Shown here: positions 1-13,470 of the stretch, in pieces
How the letters are laid out: each line of letters begins with the position of its first letter
How positions within the stretch are numbered: position 1 is the first letter of the stretch
Assembly (NCBI RefSeq): GCF_964340395.1
Contig: NC_135563.1
Span: 10,241,575-10,259,074, forward strand
Direction: 5' to 3'
Source: Glandiceps talaboti
Lineage: Eukaryota; Hemichordata; Enteropneusta; Spengelidae
DNA length: 17,500 bases
Notes under the pieces: generated by a model
What the model was told of the DNA's origin: nothing
Database searches by the model: none
What the model saw: the letters and a program-made list of their open reading frames with translations, nothing else
Position numbers and translations under genes: made by a program

Positions 1-28
1 ACAATTCAATTTTAAATGTTGTAAAACC

Positions 29-95
29 TGCGCATGCGTTCTGAATACACTAGTGTGTATAAAAACGTACGTCCGTAGGATAATCTAGGCTCAAC
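29..95 (+). promoter_or_regulatory. Candidate TATA promoter at the left edge
   Basis: TGCGCATGCG at 29-38 matches most of the NRF-1 consensus (YGCGCAYGCGCR), a common proximal promoter site in animals. TATAAAAA lies at 58-65. An initiator-like CTCAACG follows, with its A at 93, 35 bases after the start of the TATA box; the usual spacing is about 30, so this is slightly long. The flanking 900 bases look richer in CpG than most of the window, which fits an unmethylated promoter. TATA-like strings are frequent in AT-rich DNA. The case rests on the order NRF-1-like site, TATA, initiator, donor splice site, and no start site has been measured. Confidence 0.25.
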
Positions 96-123
96 GAAGT
101 AGATGAGTCAAGCACGGAGAAAG
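93..123 (+). other. Candidate short first exon with 5' splice donor
   Basis: If transcription starts near 93, a 31-base first exon would end at 123. The junction AAG|GTAAGC (121-129) differs from the metazoan donor consensus MAG|GTRAGT at one position. The stretch holds ATG at 103, opening seven codons before the junction, but position -3 is T and an in-frame TAG directly precedes the ATG, so I treat it as probably untranslated. A perfect AP-1 core TGAGTCA lies at 104-110. I found no convincing downstream partner exon. The best-looking acceptors at 1613-1614 and 7294-7295 lead to an immediate stop and into the LINE remnant respectively. Confidence 0.2.
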
Positions 124-129
124 GTAAGC

Positions 130-960
130 ACTGTGATAACCGCCACTCCTAGATTTGTATAGATAGCTAGATATAACTTTTGACGACAATATCGTTCTGT
201 GTTTGTGGTACACAGTGAAAGCGCTTCCTAGTTAAAAGAAAGGATTGTATTTGTCATTTCGGGTAGTGGGGTAAGCTTACCGAATATGCTAATGGGTGGT
301 TTATTGACGAATTTCCAACCCAAGAGTGACGTTTACATCAAAAACCTGCACACTTTGTTGTTGTCGTTTTGAAAGAATGCATTGCAAGGGCATGTTCCAA
401 CTGTGTGTGCGTGTCACACAACAGTTTAGATCAATTAGTGTTATAACTACCACTATCCATTAAGGACGCCTGGCTGTTATTTCATGTACGTACAGACATT
501 CGACCACAGCTGCAGTTGCATTAGACCAACGTATGTTCGGGTAATCACTCCAGTTCCATACCCGGCGTTGAGCGTAAACAGTTGAGCGACAAAGCTTATG
601 CGTGTAAACTAAGCTTAACTCAATTTGTTCAGGAACTTTGACTTTAAAGTCATTATAGTGTCGCTCGTTTGTTCGTCAAAATGTCGATAGACCCATTTTC
701 TACTATAATTTCGACACAGTTTAAACTATGGAACAAAGTAGCTTCGGTGGACATCATAGGCAATATATCGTCGTGACGGCGTGTACACACGCAGAGAACG
801 TCAACCCAGGGTTTTGTATAGTGAACCTTCGGCAGGCTTATTTTAGGTGGATTTAACTCGCGTTTACTGCCTCAATTAGTAATAACATATGCCTGAACTA
901 GTAATATGTCGTTCGTAATGGCCGCTTTTTACTCCTCCCTACATGGGTAATTGCAGAATT
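130..960. other. CpG-richer non-coding stretch, no gene seen
   Basis: There is no open frame of note. CpG dinucleotides are clearly more frequent than in the DNA from about 1000 onward. The 10-bp palindrome GTAAGCTTAC occurs at 271-280 and again at 1025-1034; it reads as a donor-like string on both strands, with no exon evidence beside it. If the left-edge exon is real, this would be the 5' part of its first intron. Confidence 0.4.
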
Positions 961-5024
<4,064 letters not shown>

Positions 5025-5025
5025 C

Positions 5026-5139
<114 letters not shown>

Positions 5140-5189
5140 GTGACATCTATATGAATTGACTGATTGTCTTGATTGATTGTTTGATCACT

Positions 5190-5726
5190 GCTATTTTAGC
5201 AGTGGCATATCAATAAGTCTCTCCAATATCAGCCAAAATCAATAAACCAGAATTTATGTCTTGTTATAATTTATAATTACTACTTCTGACTTTTATTACT
5301 GTCAATAATTTATTGCATTAACAGCAGGTTAAAACTACCTTTTGTGAACAATGTTACAAAATGCTTATAGTTACCGTAACGGTTGTATTGATTTCATAAT
5401 AGTATACAATAGACATATACTCTCTTTTACTGTCGACAGTTATCTTTTCGCTTGTACAGTATTCGCACGGTATGATAGACTACACAATTATATCACCGCT
5501 TGATTATACTTAAAACGGGGGTGTTGTGAGTCACTTTTTTTATCTTATATGTCAATGCCACCAACATTGTCAATTCGGAGTTTTGAAATAGTGCTTTTTT
5601 TGTAGAACAAGCATACAGAAGGATTATGCAGTAGCAAGACTGTCCGTTTGCTTTTCAAGTTTACCCATCAAAATAACATTATATTTATAGGAATGGTTTT
5701 TCATATTGTTTTGCATTCCCATATTA
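5190..5726. other. AT-rich spacer, no gene seen
   Basis: Non-coding sequence between the CAAT array and the left end of the inverted-repeat element. No open frame, repeat or RNA signal is recognised. Confidence 0.5.
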
Positions 5727-5987
5727 GTCTATGAGCCAGACCCTGATTTTTAGCCAATTGGTACCAAAATGGGGTACCATATGAAACATTACTTTTCTAA
5801 AACCAATTTTTCTCTAGATTTCAAAAATGCTTGGTGGACATCTTTGTTTGGTAGCTTTCTAGTAGTAATCTTCATTTAAATTTACATAACACATAATAAA
5901 AAAAATCAATAATCTGATGGTGATTTGGGGATGACAATTCAAATTTGAAACAGTTTATGTAATCCAACATTCTTAAAACATTGAAAT

Positions 5988-6007
5988 AATTAAATTAAAT
6001 TAAATTA
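5988..6007. repeat. Short (TAAAT) pentanucleotide run
   Basis: About four TAAAT units, inside the inverted-repeat element. Confidence 0.85.
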
Positions 6008-6323
6008 TGACTGAGATATAATGCGGAGTCTTGTAAATGACCGAAAACGCAACAAATTCAAAAACGTACAAATTCGACGTCAGGAATGATCCCATTGGTG
6101 ACTTCAATATTTTCTTTAACACAAGTGTATTCTTTTGTGTGAAATAGTGACCCGAGTGAGTCATTCAAGTTGTGAACAGCCTTGTGAGACTACTAAAGCT
6201 AGTAACTGGGAATGTTTTTAATGGGAACATTTTCCTTTACAAAAGTGTTCAAACTGAATAACAACCCAAAGATCTCTGTGCCAGTGTACGTGTTTTCGTG
6301 TAAATGGTGAAAAATGATCGTCA

Positions 6324-6573
6324 GTCGGTTTACTATATCTTTTTTTAAACACATAAAAATACATTAAAATGAATATGATATTGTTGATTTGTTAACGTTT
6401 TATTCGAAAAACTAAAACTGAAATACAGGCACAAAAATCTATCTAGGGACTTGTGCAAGTCTAGAGGTTTCCATGTAAACAGAAAAAAACATATATATTT
6501 TATTGGTCTATGTCGGTTTATTATATCGTGTAAACACATAAAAACGAATATGATATTGATTTTTAACGTCTTT
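6324..6573 (+). repeat. Two diverged direct repeats inside the element
   Basis: Sequence at 6324-6402 recurs at 6512-6573. Both share GTCGGTTTA, ACACATAAAAA, GAATATGATATTG and TTAACG in the same order, with small indels. They are offset by about 190 bases, which suggests an old internal duplication in the 5727-7151 element. Confidence 0.7.
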
Positions 6574-7164
6574 AGTCGGCAATATTTGACTGACAGGTAT
6601 AATATCCATTGATTATACAATGTAACAAAGTTTAATGAAAAGAATAGACTTTTCTGATTTGTTGCGTAATGTACCGGTGAGTGCCCTGTTGAACCTACCA
6701 TTGAGCTATCGATTGCATGGTTTTAAGTCGAGGTTAATTTCACAATTTACATTCCCACAGAGCTTTGTTATTCACGATTCACGCATTTAAGTTTAAGCAT
6801 TCACCATTCACTTTCGAAAATAACGATTATTCACCAATAACGCGATATCAGTACTAATATGTCGTAAAAATCCGTACTAGACAAAGAGTAATTCTTATTA
6901 GTGTAGGAAATAATCAGAAAAAAAACTACCTAAGTATTAGTGGTAGAGCCAAGGACCTAGAATATAGAGTTGGAATTTTAATCACTGTGCTGTATTTATG
7001 CATAATATTAAAAAGTCGTATAATTTCCAAAAGAAACTCATTTGGAATGTCCACCAAGCATTTTTGATATTAGAATAGCATTATACATCACTGGTGAAAA
7101 TATCGTTTGGTACCACTTTTTGGTACCAATCACCTTATCTGGCTCATGGACTATATATTAGTGA

Positions 7165-7826
7165 AGGGAAAGGCATATAACAGTTTTACTGTGGTTGTCA
7201 TGTAAACATAAATATATCTTAGGCAATTATATTAGTGATCATATCACATCTAAAGATCATCTCCTAAGCTGGCATCTGCTTCCACTTTCTTACAGAAGGG
7301 AACTGGTTGATGTCATGTTTATTGTAAATAGTTTGAATTGTAAATATTGATGTCAACATAAATCATTATATTTCTTTTAGGCACAGTGACATCCGAACAT
7401 TGAAAGTTCTTTGTTTTTAAAAACTGAATATTTTAGATATTCTACTTTTCACAGAATTTATTCTAATTGGAACTCCTTGTCGTTTGGTATTTCACTTGAA
7501 TGGTAAATATGTAAACAGTGATATTTCACTTGTCATTAAAAACGAGCATTTGACCAATTTTAATACTCAGGTTGCAAACCATTACCGTGAGCTATAATCA
7601 TGAACAAGTTTGATCATGAAAATTCCTGTACCTGGGTGTCAGTGTGTCATGGTACAAAATGTCGTTTAAATGTAATTGTTGGTGTTTCCATTTATCTTGT
7701 ATTGTTACTTTTTTGCCGGTTGTCTTTTATTTCTATGTATATTTGTTTTGGGATCGGAGTCCACGTTTTTAGGCGTTCGTCACCTGTGTGGACTGCTTGA
7801 CTAGTGTCAAAGTTAAATAAATAATA
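7165..7826 (+). pseudogene. LINE (non-LTR retrotransposon) 3' end, decayed ORF2 tail
   Basis: These are remnants of the C-terminal end of a non-LTR reverse transcriptase, the enzyme that copies LINE RNA at a nicked genomic target. From 7210 a frame reads KYILGNY, then LLPLSYRRELVD at 7276-7311, a block seen after the RT core in many invertebrate LINEs. It stops at 7348 and resumes one frame over (VNIDVNINHYISFR, 7340-7381). It then returns to the first frame for HRIYSNWNSL (7450-7479), the usual R-I-x3-W-N-S-L block. After another shift the tail carries CTW (7627-7635) with further Cys codons at 7645 and 7660, the Cys-rich end of such proteins. A short 3' UTR ends in TAAATAAATAA near 7814-7824. 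It is truncated 5' and has frameshifts and stops, so it is dead. The clade is probably in the Jockey/CR1/L2 group, but this is not certain. Confidence 0.88.
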
Positions 7827-8964
7827 CACAACAACTGAAGCTAAGAAGGGAACATCTTGTATCTTGTATTGCATGGCATAGCACTTAATAAAACCTACAC
7901 GACATTTAATATCACGTTGCTTCTAAGAACCGACATCGGCTCAAAAGCATAACACCCCGGGTGGTTTAGAATGAGCCTCGACGGTAACAATTGTAAGACA
8001 CCAAATCATAGACGATAATGAAACGTATTAGTACTTATTCTACTTTCAAATTGTGATGCTGTAATAATGAACGTTTATTGTTATGGACCAGGGAACAATT
8101 TCCAACTGTTAAATCTCTCTAGAATCATAGTACAAAATGTATACAGTTTGTGGTGAATTTTAACCATAAAGTTGAAATCTCCGTTTTAGTCAAATAATGC
8201 ACTAAAGGTTATTCCAAACGGCAAGTGAGTTTGTGAAGCTGTGTGGGCTCAATAATCAAATGCGAAATAATGTGACCCTGTTCGCCCACTTTATAACAGC
8301 TGTTATCATTTCAAAGATAGTAAAATTTACCATAAAGCTGGGTCTGTCGGAAAAGGGGGATTTTTACTACTTTATGTACGGCTATAAATACTTTCACTAG
8401 GGAATATTAATAGAACGATGTTTATTTGGTTTCACTGCCGGTTTATAATGGTATTAGTACTGTGTTGGGTACTAAGCTTGTTACAAATCAACTATGGACT
8501 ATTGATATATTAACTACATTTAGTATATTTACAGTAACAATGACTCTTGAACTTGACTTTCAATCACAAGGCGGTGATTTTTTCATCGGGGCAGAAATGA
8601 TTTAAGTTGTATGGATTTTAAACTATTGGATTTTCAGAAAATGATGACATGGTCGTCATGGCAATATACGTATAGATCATGGGTCCAACGCAAAATGTAT
8701 TCGATCTTTCCATTAGCGCTTATTCAATGATATCAGAGATTTTTATATGATAGTGATATATCTTGCCATTTCTATGAACATGAACGGAAACATTGATAAT
8801 TGGTTAGCCCTGCCTTTATCAATAATGGCCATATGCCCTTTGTACAGCTAAATGGACAATATATCCAAATATACACTTTTAAAGGGCTCCGCTAATCTTA
8901 ATCTTCAAGCTACATATCCAAGGATACATTTCATGGGAATAAGAGATTGTCGCCATGGTACTGC
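7827..8964. other. AT-rich sequence, no gene seen
   Basis: No open frame or repeat of note. A TATAAATA string at 8383-8390 lacks an initiator at the right distance. The perfect palindrome ATAACAGCTGTTAT (8293-8306) is listed separately. Confidence 0.45.
8293..8306. promoter_or_regulatory. 14-bp palindrome with AACAGCTGTT E-box
   Basis: ATAACAGCTGTTAT is a perfect palindrome centred on CAGCTG. The inner decamer AACAGCTGTT is a strong site type for myogenic and other class II bHLH dimers. Function here is only inferred, and a chance occurrence in 17.5 kb is possible. Confidence 0.3.
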
Positions 8965-9226
8965 TTTTTTTCTTTTTTCTTTACACCAGATGTAATCTAC
9001 ATTTATGAAGAATCTGTATATAGCGTTAACATCGAAATCACATGCTTTACGTTAAATAGACAAACAGGTGTGAAAAATGTTTCCCAAAATATGCTAGGGT
9101 AGGGTTTGTGGACTTGGTTTCCTTGGTTACTTTATAGGTGGCATATTTGTTCACTTTTCCCCGTTTATTTGCTTACAACCGTCCCCATGTAACAGTTGAA
9201 ATCAGATATATTCCACAGAATACGAA
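8965..9226 (+). repeat. Repeat unit copy A, matches 9776-10030
   Basis: The core 8993-9226 (234 bases) matches 9800-10030 (231 bases) with about nine substitutions and three deleted bases, roughly 96 percent identical by eye. A weaker match extends left through a T-rich tract to about 8965. Unlike copy B it has no recognisable left inverted-repeat arm. Homology on the right stops abruptly at 9226. It contains no open frame. It is likely a truncated or internally altered copy of the family that includes copy B. Confidence 0.92.
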
Positions 9227-9377
9227 CGCTGACAACAAACATTGTGGGGGTTCTTATAGACGTTCATGTCTTCACTTTGTCAGTTACATCTTTAAATGAT
9301 GTCTGCCATATTAACATTAATTGACAAAACATTAATATTAATTCAGGTATCGTAATAAGGTATCGGCAGTCAGTGCT

Positions 9378-9440
9378 AAGGCAAACTAAAAAAAATTGTT
9401 TCCAATAACATGACCTCATAACATAGGATAGGTAGGTCGG
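9378..9440 (-). repeat. Possible lone terminal arm of the same MITE family
   Basis: Read on the minus strand this segment has GGTCATG, then TTATTGGAAACAA, then a T tract. This resembles the left arm at 9750-9785 (GGTCAG, TTAACGGAAACAT, T tract) and the right arm near 10050-10090. It may be the far end of a diverged copy whose interior is copy A. The match is short and gapped. Confidence 0.3.
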
Positions 9441-9726
9441 AATTTTATTTTATAACTTATTTTTCCAAAAATTACTTAACTTCGAACCTAGTATAAGATA
9501 CTCGTCGATCACAATACTTCCGTGAGAGTTTGATGAGGTGTACAAGAAGTAACTGCAGGCAACTAATAATAAGTTAAGTAGACGATTACGCTATGCAGAC
9601 TGTGCTGTTACAGTCTAAAAAGACATGGTCTCTAGCTGGAATTACGGTTAGCGACCCACAGAGGCATGAAAGTGTACACGGATATAGAAGTAAACTGTTT
9701 TCATTTTACCTTTTTGCATGCAAGTA

Positions 9727-10115
9727 TTTAAGGTCGGGGGCTAAAACTAGGGTCAGTCGGGTTAACGGAAACATATTTTTTTTTATTTTACATCCGATTT
9801 AATCTACATTTATGAAGAATCTGTATATAGCGTTAACATCGAAGTCACATGCTTACGTTAAATAGACAAACATGTGTGAACAATGTATCCCAGAATATGC
9901 TAGGGTAGATTTTGTGGACTTGGTTTCCTTGGTTACTTTAGGCGGCATATTTGTTCACTTTTCCCCGTTTATTTGCTTACAACCGTCCTCATGTAACAGT
10001 TGAAATCAGATATATTCCACAGAATACGAATACGGCCTAAGTTGAAGCCTAAAAGAAAATAATTGTTTGGTTCCTGTTACCCGGCCCCATCTAGTTTTTC
10101 ACTGCCAACCCTAAA
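9727..10115. mobile_element. MITE-like element carrying repeat copy B
   Basis: The left end (about 9727-9785) and the reverse complement of the right end (about 10050-10115) align through TTTAAGGTCGG against TTTAGGGTTGG, then AAAACTAG, CGGGTTAAC against CGGGTAAC, GGAA, and a T-rich tract. These degenerate inverted ends enclose 9800-10030, the unit repeated at 8993-9226. The size of about 390 bases, the lack of an ORF and the inverted ends fit a non-autonomous DNA element. I cannot fix its exact tips or a target-site duplication. The 69-codon frame at 9593-9802 crosses the left edge and is not credible as a gene. Confidence 0.55.
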
Positions 10116-11280
10116 CGTTTGTTTACGTATTCGAGAAAAAAAAGTAAAATCGCAACATTTGTGAAGTGTCACGAGAATTAGTGGATGTGGAAACTGACAT
10201 CAACCTAAAAAGACAATATAAAACTGTTCTTCTAATCTGTAATGGCTGTACATCTGATAGGAAGAAATTAAAAACAGAGACCATTTTGAAAACAATGGAA
10301 AACCTGTACTAGACACTCACACATGAAAACAAAATATAATAAAATAAAATAAAGAATCTATCTACCCCACCTATTCTAAAATTGAGTGTAATTTGAACCA
10401 CGCACCTTTTTAAAATTAGGTCTAACCGGCAACATCTAACCATATCTTTGTAATATTTGACGACTATATGAAATATTCTGACGTTTGATAAAGAAATTCT
10501 AATTCTACAGTCAACCCTGTCATGTAAATGAAAGGATTAAATATACGTAACGTGTACAATGGATCACATAGCATACCTTAATGGTAAAAATTTACGAGCA
10601 GATTCTTTTGTATTTTTATGGCCTGTTTGAAAATACCCCATTTCTTATCTCAATATTAGAACATATCAATTTGCTTTATTACTTTATAAATCATTTCATT
10701 ATTTTTTTATTTTCATTTAGCGTGGGTAATAATTTTTTTTTTACAATAATAAATTTTATTTTATTACTTGAAATGTCGTAAATGCCACATACACCTAGTT
10801 ATAATATATTTCAAATTGTTACGCTGTGATATTTGGAAATCCTGATTTTGGTATTTTAATTTATGCACACATGTAGGCCTATTTCATGGCTACATAAAAT
10901 GTATATTTTATGTGTGGAGGACAGTGCTATTTCATTTTTTATGTACTTTATACATAATTTTAGCATGTCAAATAAATGACAAGTGCAGTCCTTCAAATAC
11001 CATTCTATATAAGTGTAAGTAATATGATGATTTACAATGGGATACTACGCATTACTACCTATTGATAAGTCTCCTAGGCTTTTTGCATAGCACATCGATT
11101 TTATTTTTTTTTGAAATCTGTCCGTCAAAGGGTTGTTAACATAAATACCTCATTTGTCAATCAATCTGATACACGTTTTTAATAGGGATTAACATAGTCT
11201 AGCTCTCCCAGTGCTTGTATGAGGCAACATGATATTTCTATCATGTCATCTATATTTATATCGTTAGGGTCTTCAGTTAA
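10116..11280. other. Strongly AT-rich sequence, no gene seen
   Basis: Long A/T-rich runs (for example 10320-10355 and 10700-10770) give short spurious frames. No structured repeat is recognised. Confidence 0.45.
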
Positions 11281-11860
11281 CAAGTGCACCAAAGTAGGTC
11301 TTTGATGACGAAGGATTTCATCGGTGATTCATGGATTATGAGGGTATCAGATTTTGCCGAAGATCATAACCTCATAAACACGGTCTACTTACGAGCAGGG
11401 CAGAGCTCACCCATCATCATCTTACGCACATTGCATCAGAATAACGGTGAGCCTGTGGTGCGTTACATGCGATTATTACGCTGTTTACGTCGGTATGAGA
11501 TTTCGTCCTTCTGAAACATTCGTACGTTCTTAGGTTATCGGTATTTTTTTATTGAGCAGGGCATCCATTCGACTACTTGTGCGTCAAATGAAGGGAAACG
11601 CAAATGCACTTACGCAGTAGCTACTAAATAAAAGTCGAAATTGGCGATTCGAAAATTTGCCTCTTGGTGAGAAAGGCGCTTGCGTATTTTGCAATTAGCC
11701 ACCGAAATTTTCCACATCACCATGCATGTCAGATTAAGAGCCACTGCACTGAAGACCCCTTTTCCTTATATCAAAGACAGAGAAAATGTAGGCCACACTT
11801 ACGGCATTTTCTGCTAAATAGTCTGATCACCGTTTATCAATTTTGATGATCTAAATATGA
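11281..11860. other. Less AT-rich patch, possible conserved non-coding DNA
   Basis: Base composition is visibly more balanced than on either side. A 76-codon plus frame (11284-11514) has no domain I recognise; a donor-like ACG|GTGAGC falls inside it near 11441. Homeodomain-type and octamer-like strings (GCAATTAG near 11691, GCAAATGCA near 11602) occur. It could be an enhancer, a fossil exon or ordinary variation. Confidence 0.25.
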
Positions 11861-12553
11861 TAGGAATAGGTCTACCATTATTCTATCTACTAATGCTGTG
11901 ACGTCAATTGACGACAGATGTGTCCTTTCTGACCTTTTTCAAACAGCTTCTCAACACTTCAGAAATCCAGATGCGTACACATTTCATGTTTAAACATACC
12001 TTACTATATGAGTTAAAGCAAAATTCGTAACAATGCCACTCGTCACCCAATACTCAGACAAGTGTTAACCAATCTACTCCCAATCTATACATACATAATA
12101 TGGTCTATGAAGTCAGAGGTATAATTTACAAATTGAAATCTTAAGGTTTATTCATTAGTAACAAATGGATTGTACACGCACCCAAGACTCGTTATAGAAA
12201 AGTATAGCCATTTAAATTAAGTGCTTTGCATTATACTTCTAAAAATCACAGATGTTACCTGACCTCAAAACCAATTACACAAAATCTTCAGCTATTAATC
12301 ACAGTATATTGCGTGATGAAAATACCAGTACACACGCTAAGACAAGATGTACACGAGCAGGTAATACGTTACACAAGGATTCAACCTGAATCCGTTCTAC
12401 AGCAGTATCATCATGCTTCAAGAAACTCTTATTATAAGGTAGGATATTCTTAAAATTGTAAATTCTCGATTCCATCATTCCTACAAATGATACACCGCAA
12501 ACCTGAACTAGAAATCCATAAAAAATGTCTAGAAACCAATTTTCAACGAGTAA
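11861..12553. other. Unassigned sequence, no gene seen
   Basis: Overlapping short frames on both strands (12226-12453 plus and 12299-12628 minus) contradict each other, and neither shows a domain. I make no gene call. Confidence 0.35.
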
Positions 12554-13066
12554 CAGGTTCAAAAGGGTCGTGAACACTTGCTGTATATCGACAAAGACGT
12601 CATCTACCCGAAGATGCAACAGGGTCAACGATGTAAAATTGGAGAGACAATTGTGAAGTTCTTAGCATGCATGCTCGCCACCTCCCCATTTGTCGTAGCA
12701 AAGGCCGTACATTTGTAACAGTTCTATTCGTGTCTGATAGAAACAAAAAATACGGAAGCGTTAGATTGGCACAGCTTCGTGAGTTGCATTTTTGACGAGA
12801 ACATGTATAAGAGAGCGACGCGTGACTTTGTAGTACCCTGAGACAAAATGATCGCGGATATTGTCTCCGGGGAGCTAGTCCAGTGGTTCGTTATCATATC
12901 TAGAGTGTAGTGTATTTGGATGGCATGGCTGCTTGAAAATGTGATACATTTTTCCTTCACAATAAAATTCCACTCAAAACTAGAATATTTACTGGTTGTG
13001 ATTACACTTGCCTATATAACGTTTCACGATATGCACGTGATTGAATTTACACGAGTTTACGTTAGG
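12554..13066 (+). pseudogene. Possible decayed coding frame, family unknown
   Basis: One forward frame runs about 171 codons with only three internal stops: TAA at 12716, TGA at 12839 and TAG at 12908. The open pieces are about 54, 40, 22 and 52 codons. In AT-rich random DNA about nine or ten stops would be expected. The translated pieces have a mixed, protein-like composition, for example LLYIDKDVIYPKMQQGQ and ALDWHSFVSCIFDEN. I do not recognise the family, there is no clear start, and the frame upstream of 12554 has stops close together. Overlapping minus-strand frames (12299-12628 and 12724-12960) weaken the case. It could be an old gene copy, a transposon fragment or chance. Confidence 0.25.
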
Positions 13067-13220
13067 TAGCGGAGATACGGCACGGTGTGTTCTGAATTCA
13101 ACCTCTTATGTTACGTGATTATTACAGCTTTGCTTCATGTTTCATTATACACTGAAAGATTCAATATTCGATTGTTTCAATCTCCTGAGTGATAAATGAT
13201 TAAACAATTGTTCAAAGTTT

Positions 13221-13259
13221 AGTGAGTGAGTGAGTGAGTGAGTGAGTGAGTGAGTGAGT
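13221..13259. repeat. (AGTG) tetranucleotide microsatellite
   Basis: Nearly ten perfect AGTG/GTGA units, separated by about 45 bases from the trinucleotide block that follows. Confidence 0.95.
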
Positions 13260-13303
13260 TGGTGTATTTTTGGGTGAGTATCATGAGTACCATGATCATC
13301 ATG

Positions 13304-13344
13304 ACGTCGTCGTTGTCGTCGTCGTCATCATCATCATCATCACC

Positions 13345-13387
<43 letters not shown>

Positions 13388-13465
13388 TTCTTGTATTTAT
13401 TGTATTTGTATTTTGTTGTTGTTATTGTTGTTGTTGTTGTTGTTGTTGTTTTGGTGTTGTTGTTA
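13304..13465. repeat. Compound trinucleotide block GTC, ATC, AGT, GTT
   Basis: Four adjoining trinucleotide arrays follow one another: GTC (13304-13326), ATC (about 13324-13341), AGT (13345-13386) and an imperfect GTT array (about 13412-13465). Neighbouring unit types differ by one or two bases, suggesting conversion by point mutation and re-expansion. The two overlapping plus frames giving Ser and Val runs (13250-13513, 13270-13491) are repeat artefacts. Confidence 0.95.
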
Positions 13466-13470
13466 TCGTT

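Larger units (their letters stand above)
5727..7151. mobile_element. Non-autonomous DNA transposon with long diverged TIRs
   Basis: The left arm (5727-5841) matches the reverse complement of the right arm (7047-7151) in several blocks with diverged spacers. The blocks are GTCYATGAGCCAGA at the tip, then TTGGTACCAAAA followed by GGTACCA, then TCAAAAATGCTTGGTGGACA at the inner end. Both tips are flanked by TA (5725-5726 and 7152-7153), which fits the TA target of Tc1/mariner-type transposases. The 1.4-kb interior has no transposase-like frame; a 118-codon minus-strand frame (6345-6701) shows no domain. The arms have drifted a lot, so the copy is old. Alternatively, two copies of one short repeat landed in opposite orientation. 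Confidence 0.6.

Noticed and set aside
6345-6701. 118-codon minus-strand frame inside the TIR element
   Set aside because: It has no transposase or other domain signature, and it crosses the two internal direct repeats, so its composition reflects AT-rich DNA.
6686-6712. Minus-strand tRNA-like A box (TAGCTCAATGGTAG) followed by GGTTCAA
   Set aside because: The two boxes are only a few bases apart, with no cloverleaf or acceptor-stem pairing. It could be a decayed SINE head, but this is not supportable.
7265-7295. Very strong-looking 3' splice acceptor (CTTCCACTTTCTTACAG)
   Set aside because: The pyrimidine tract is explained as codons of the LINE RT block LLPLSYR. It could still act as a cryptic acceptor.
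7600-7800. 66-codon plus frame as an independent gene
   Set aside because: Its CTW and spaced Cys residues place it as the C-terminal tail of the LINE ORF2; the remainder reads through the 3' UTR.
8383-8390. TATAAATA box
   Set aside because: There is no initiator about 30 bases downstream and no exon or start codon context.
12299-12628. 109-codon minus-strand frame
   Set aside because: It overlaps the forward decayed frame and another forward frame, and no family is recognised. Its hydrophobic look is typical of antisense AT-rich sequence.
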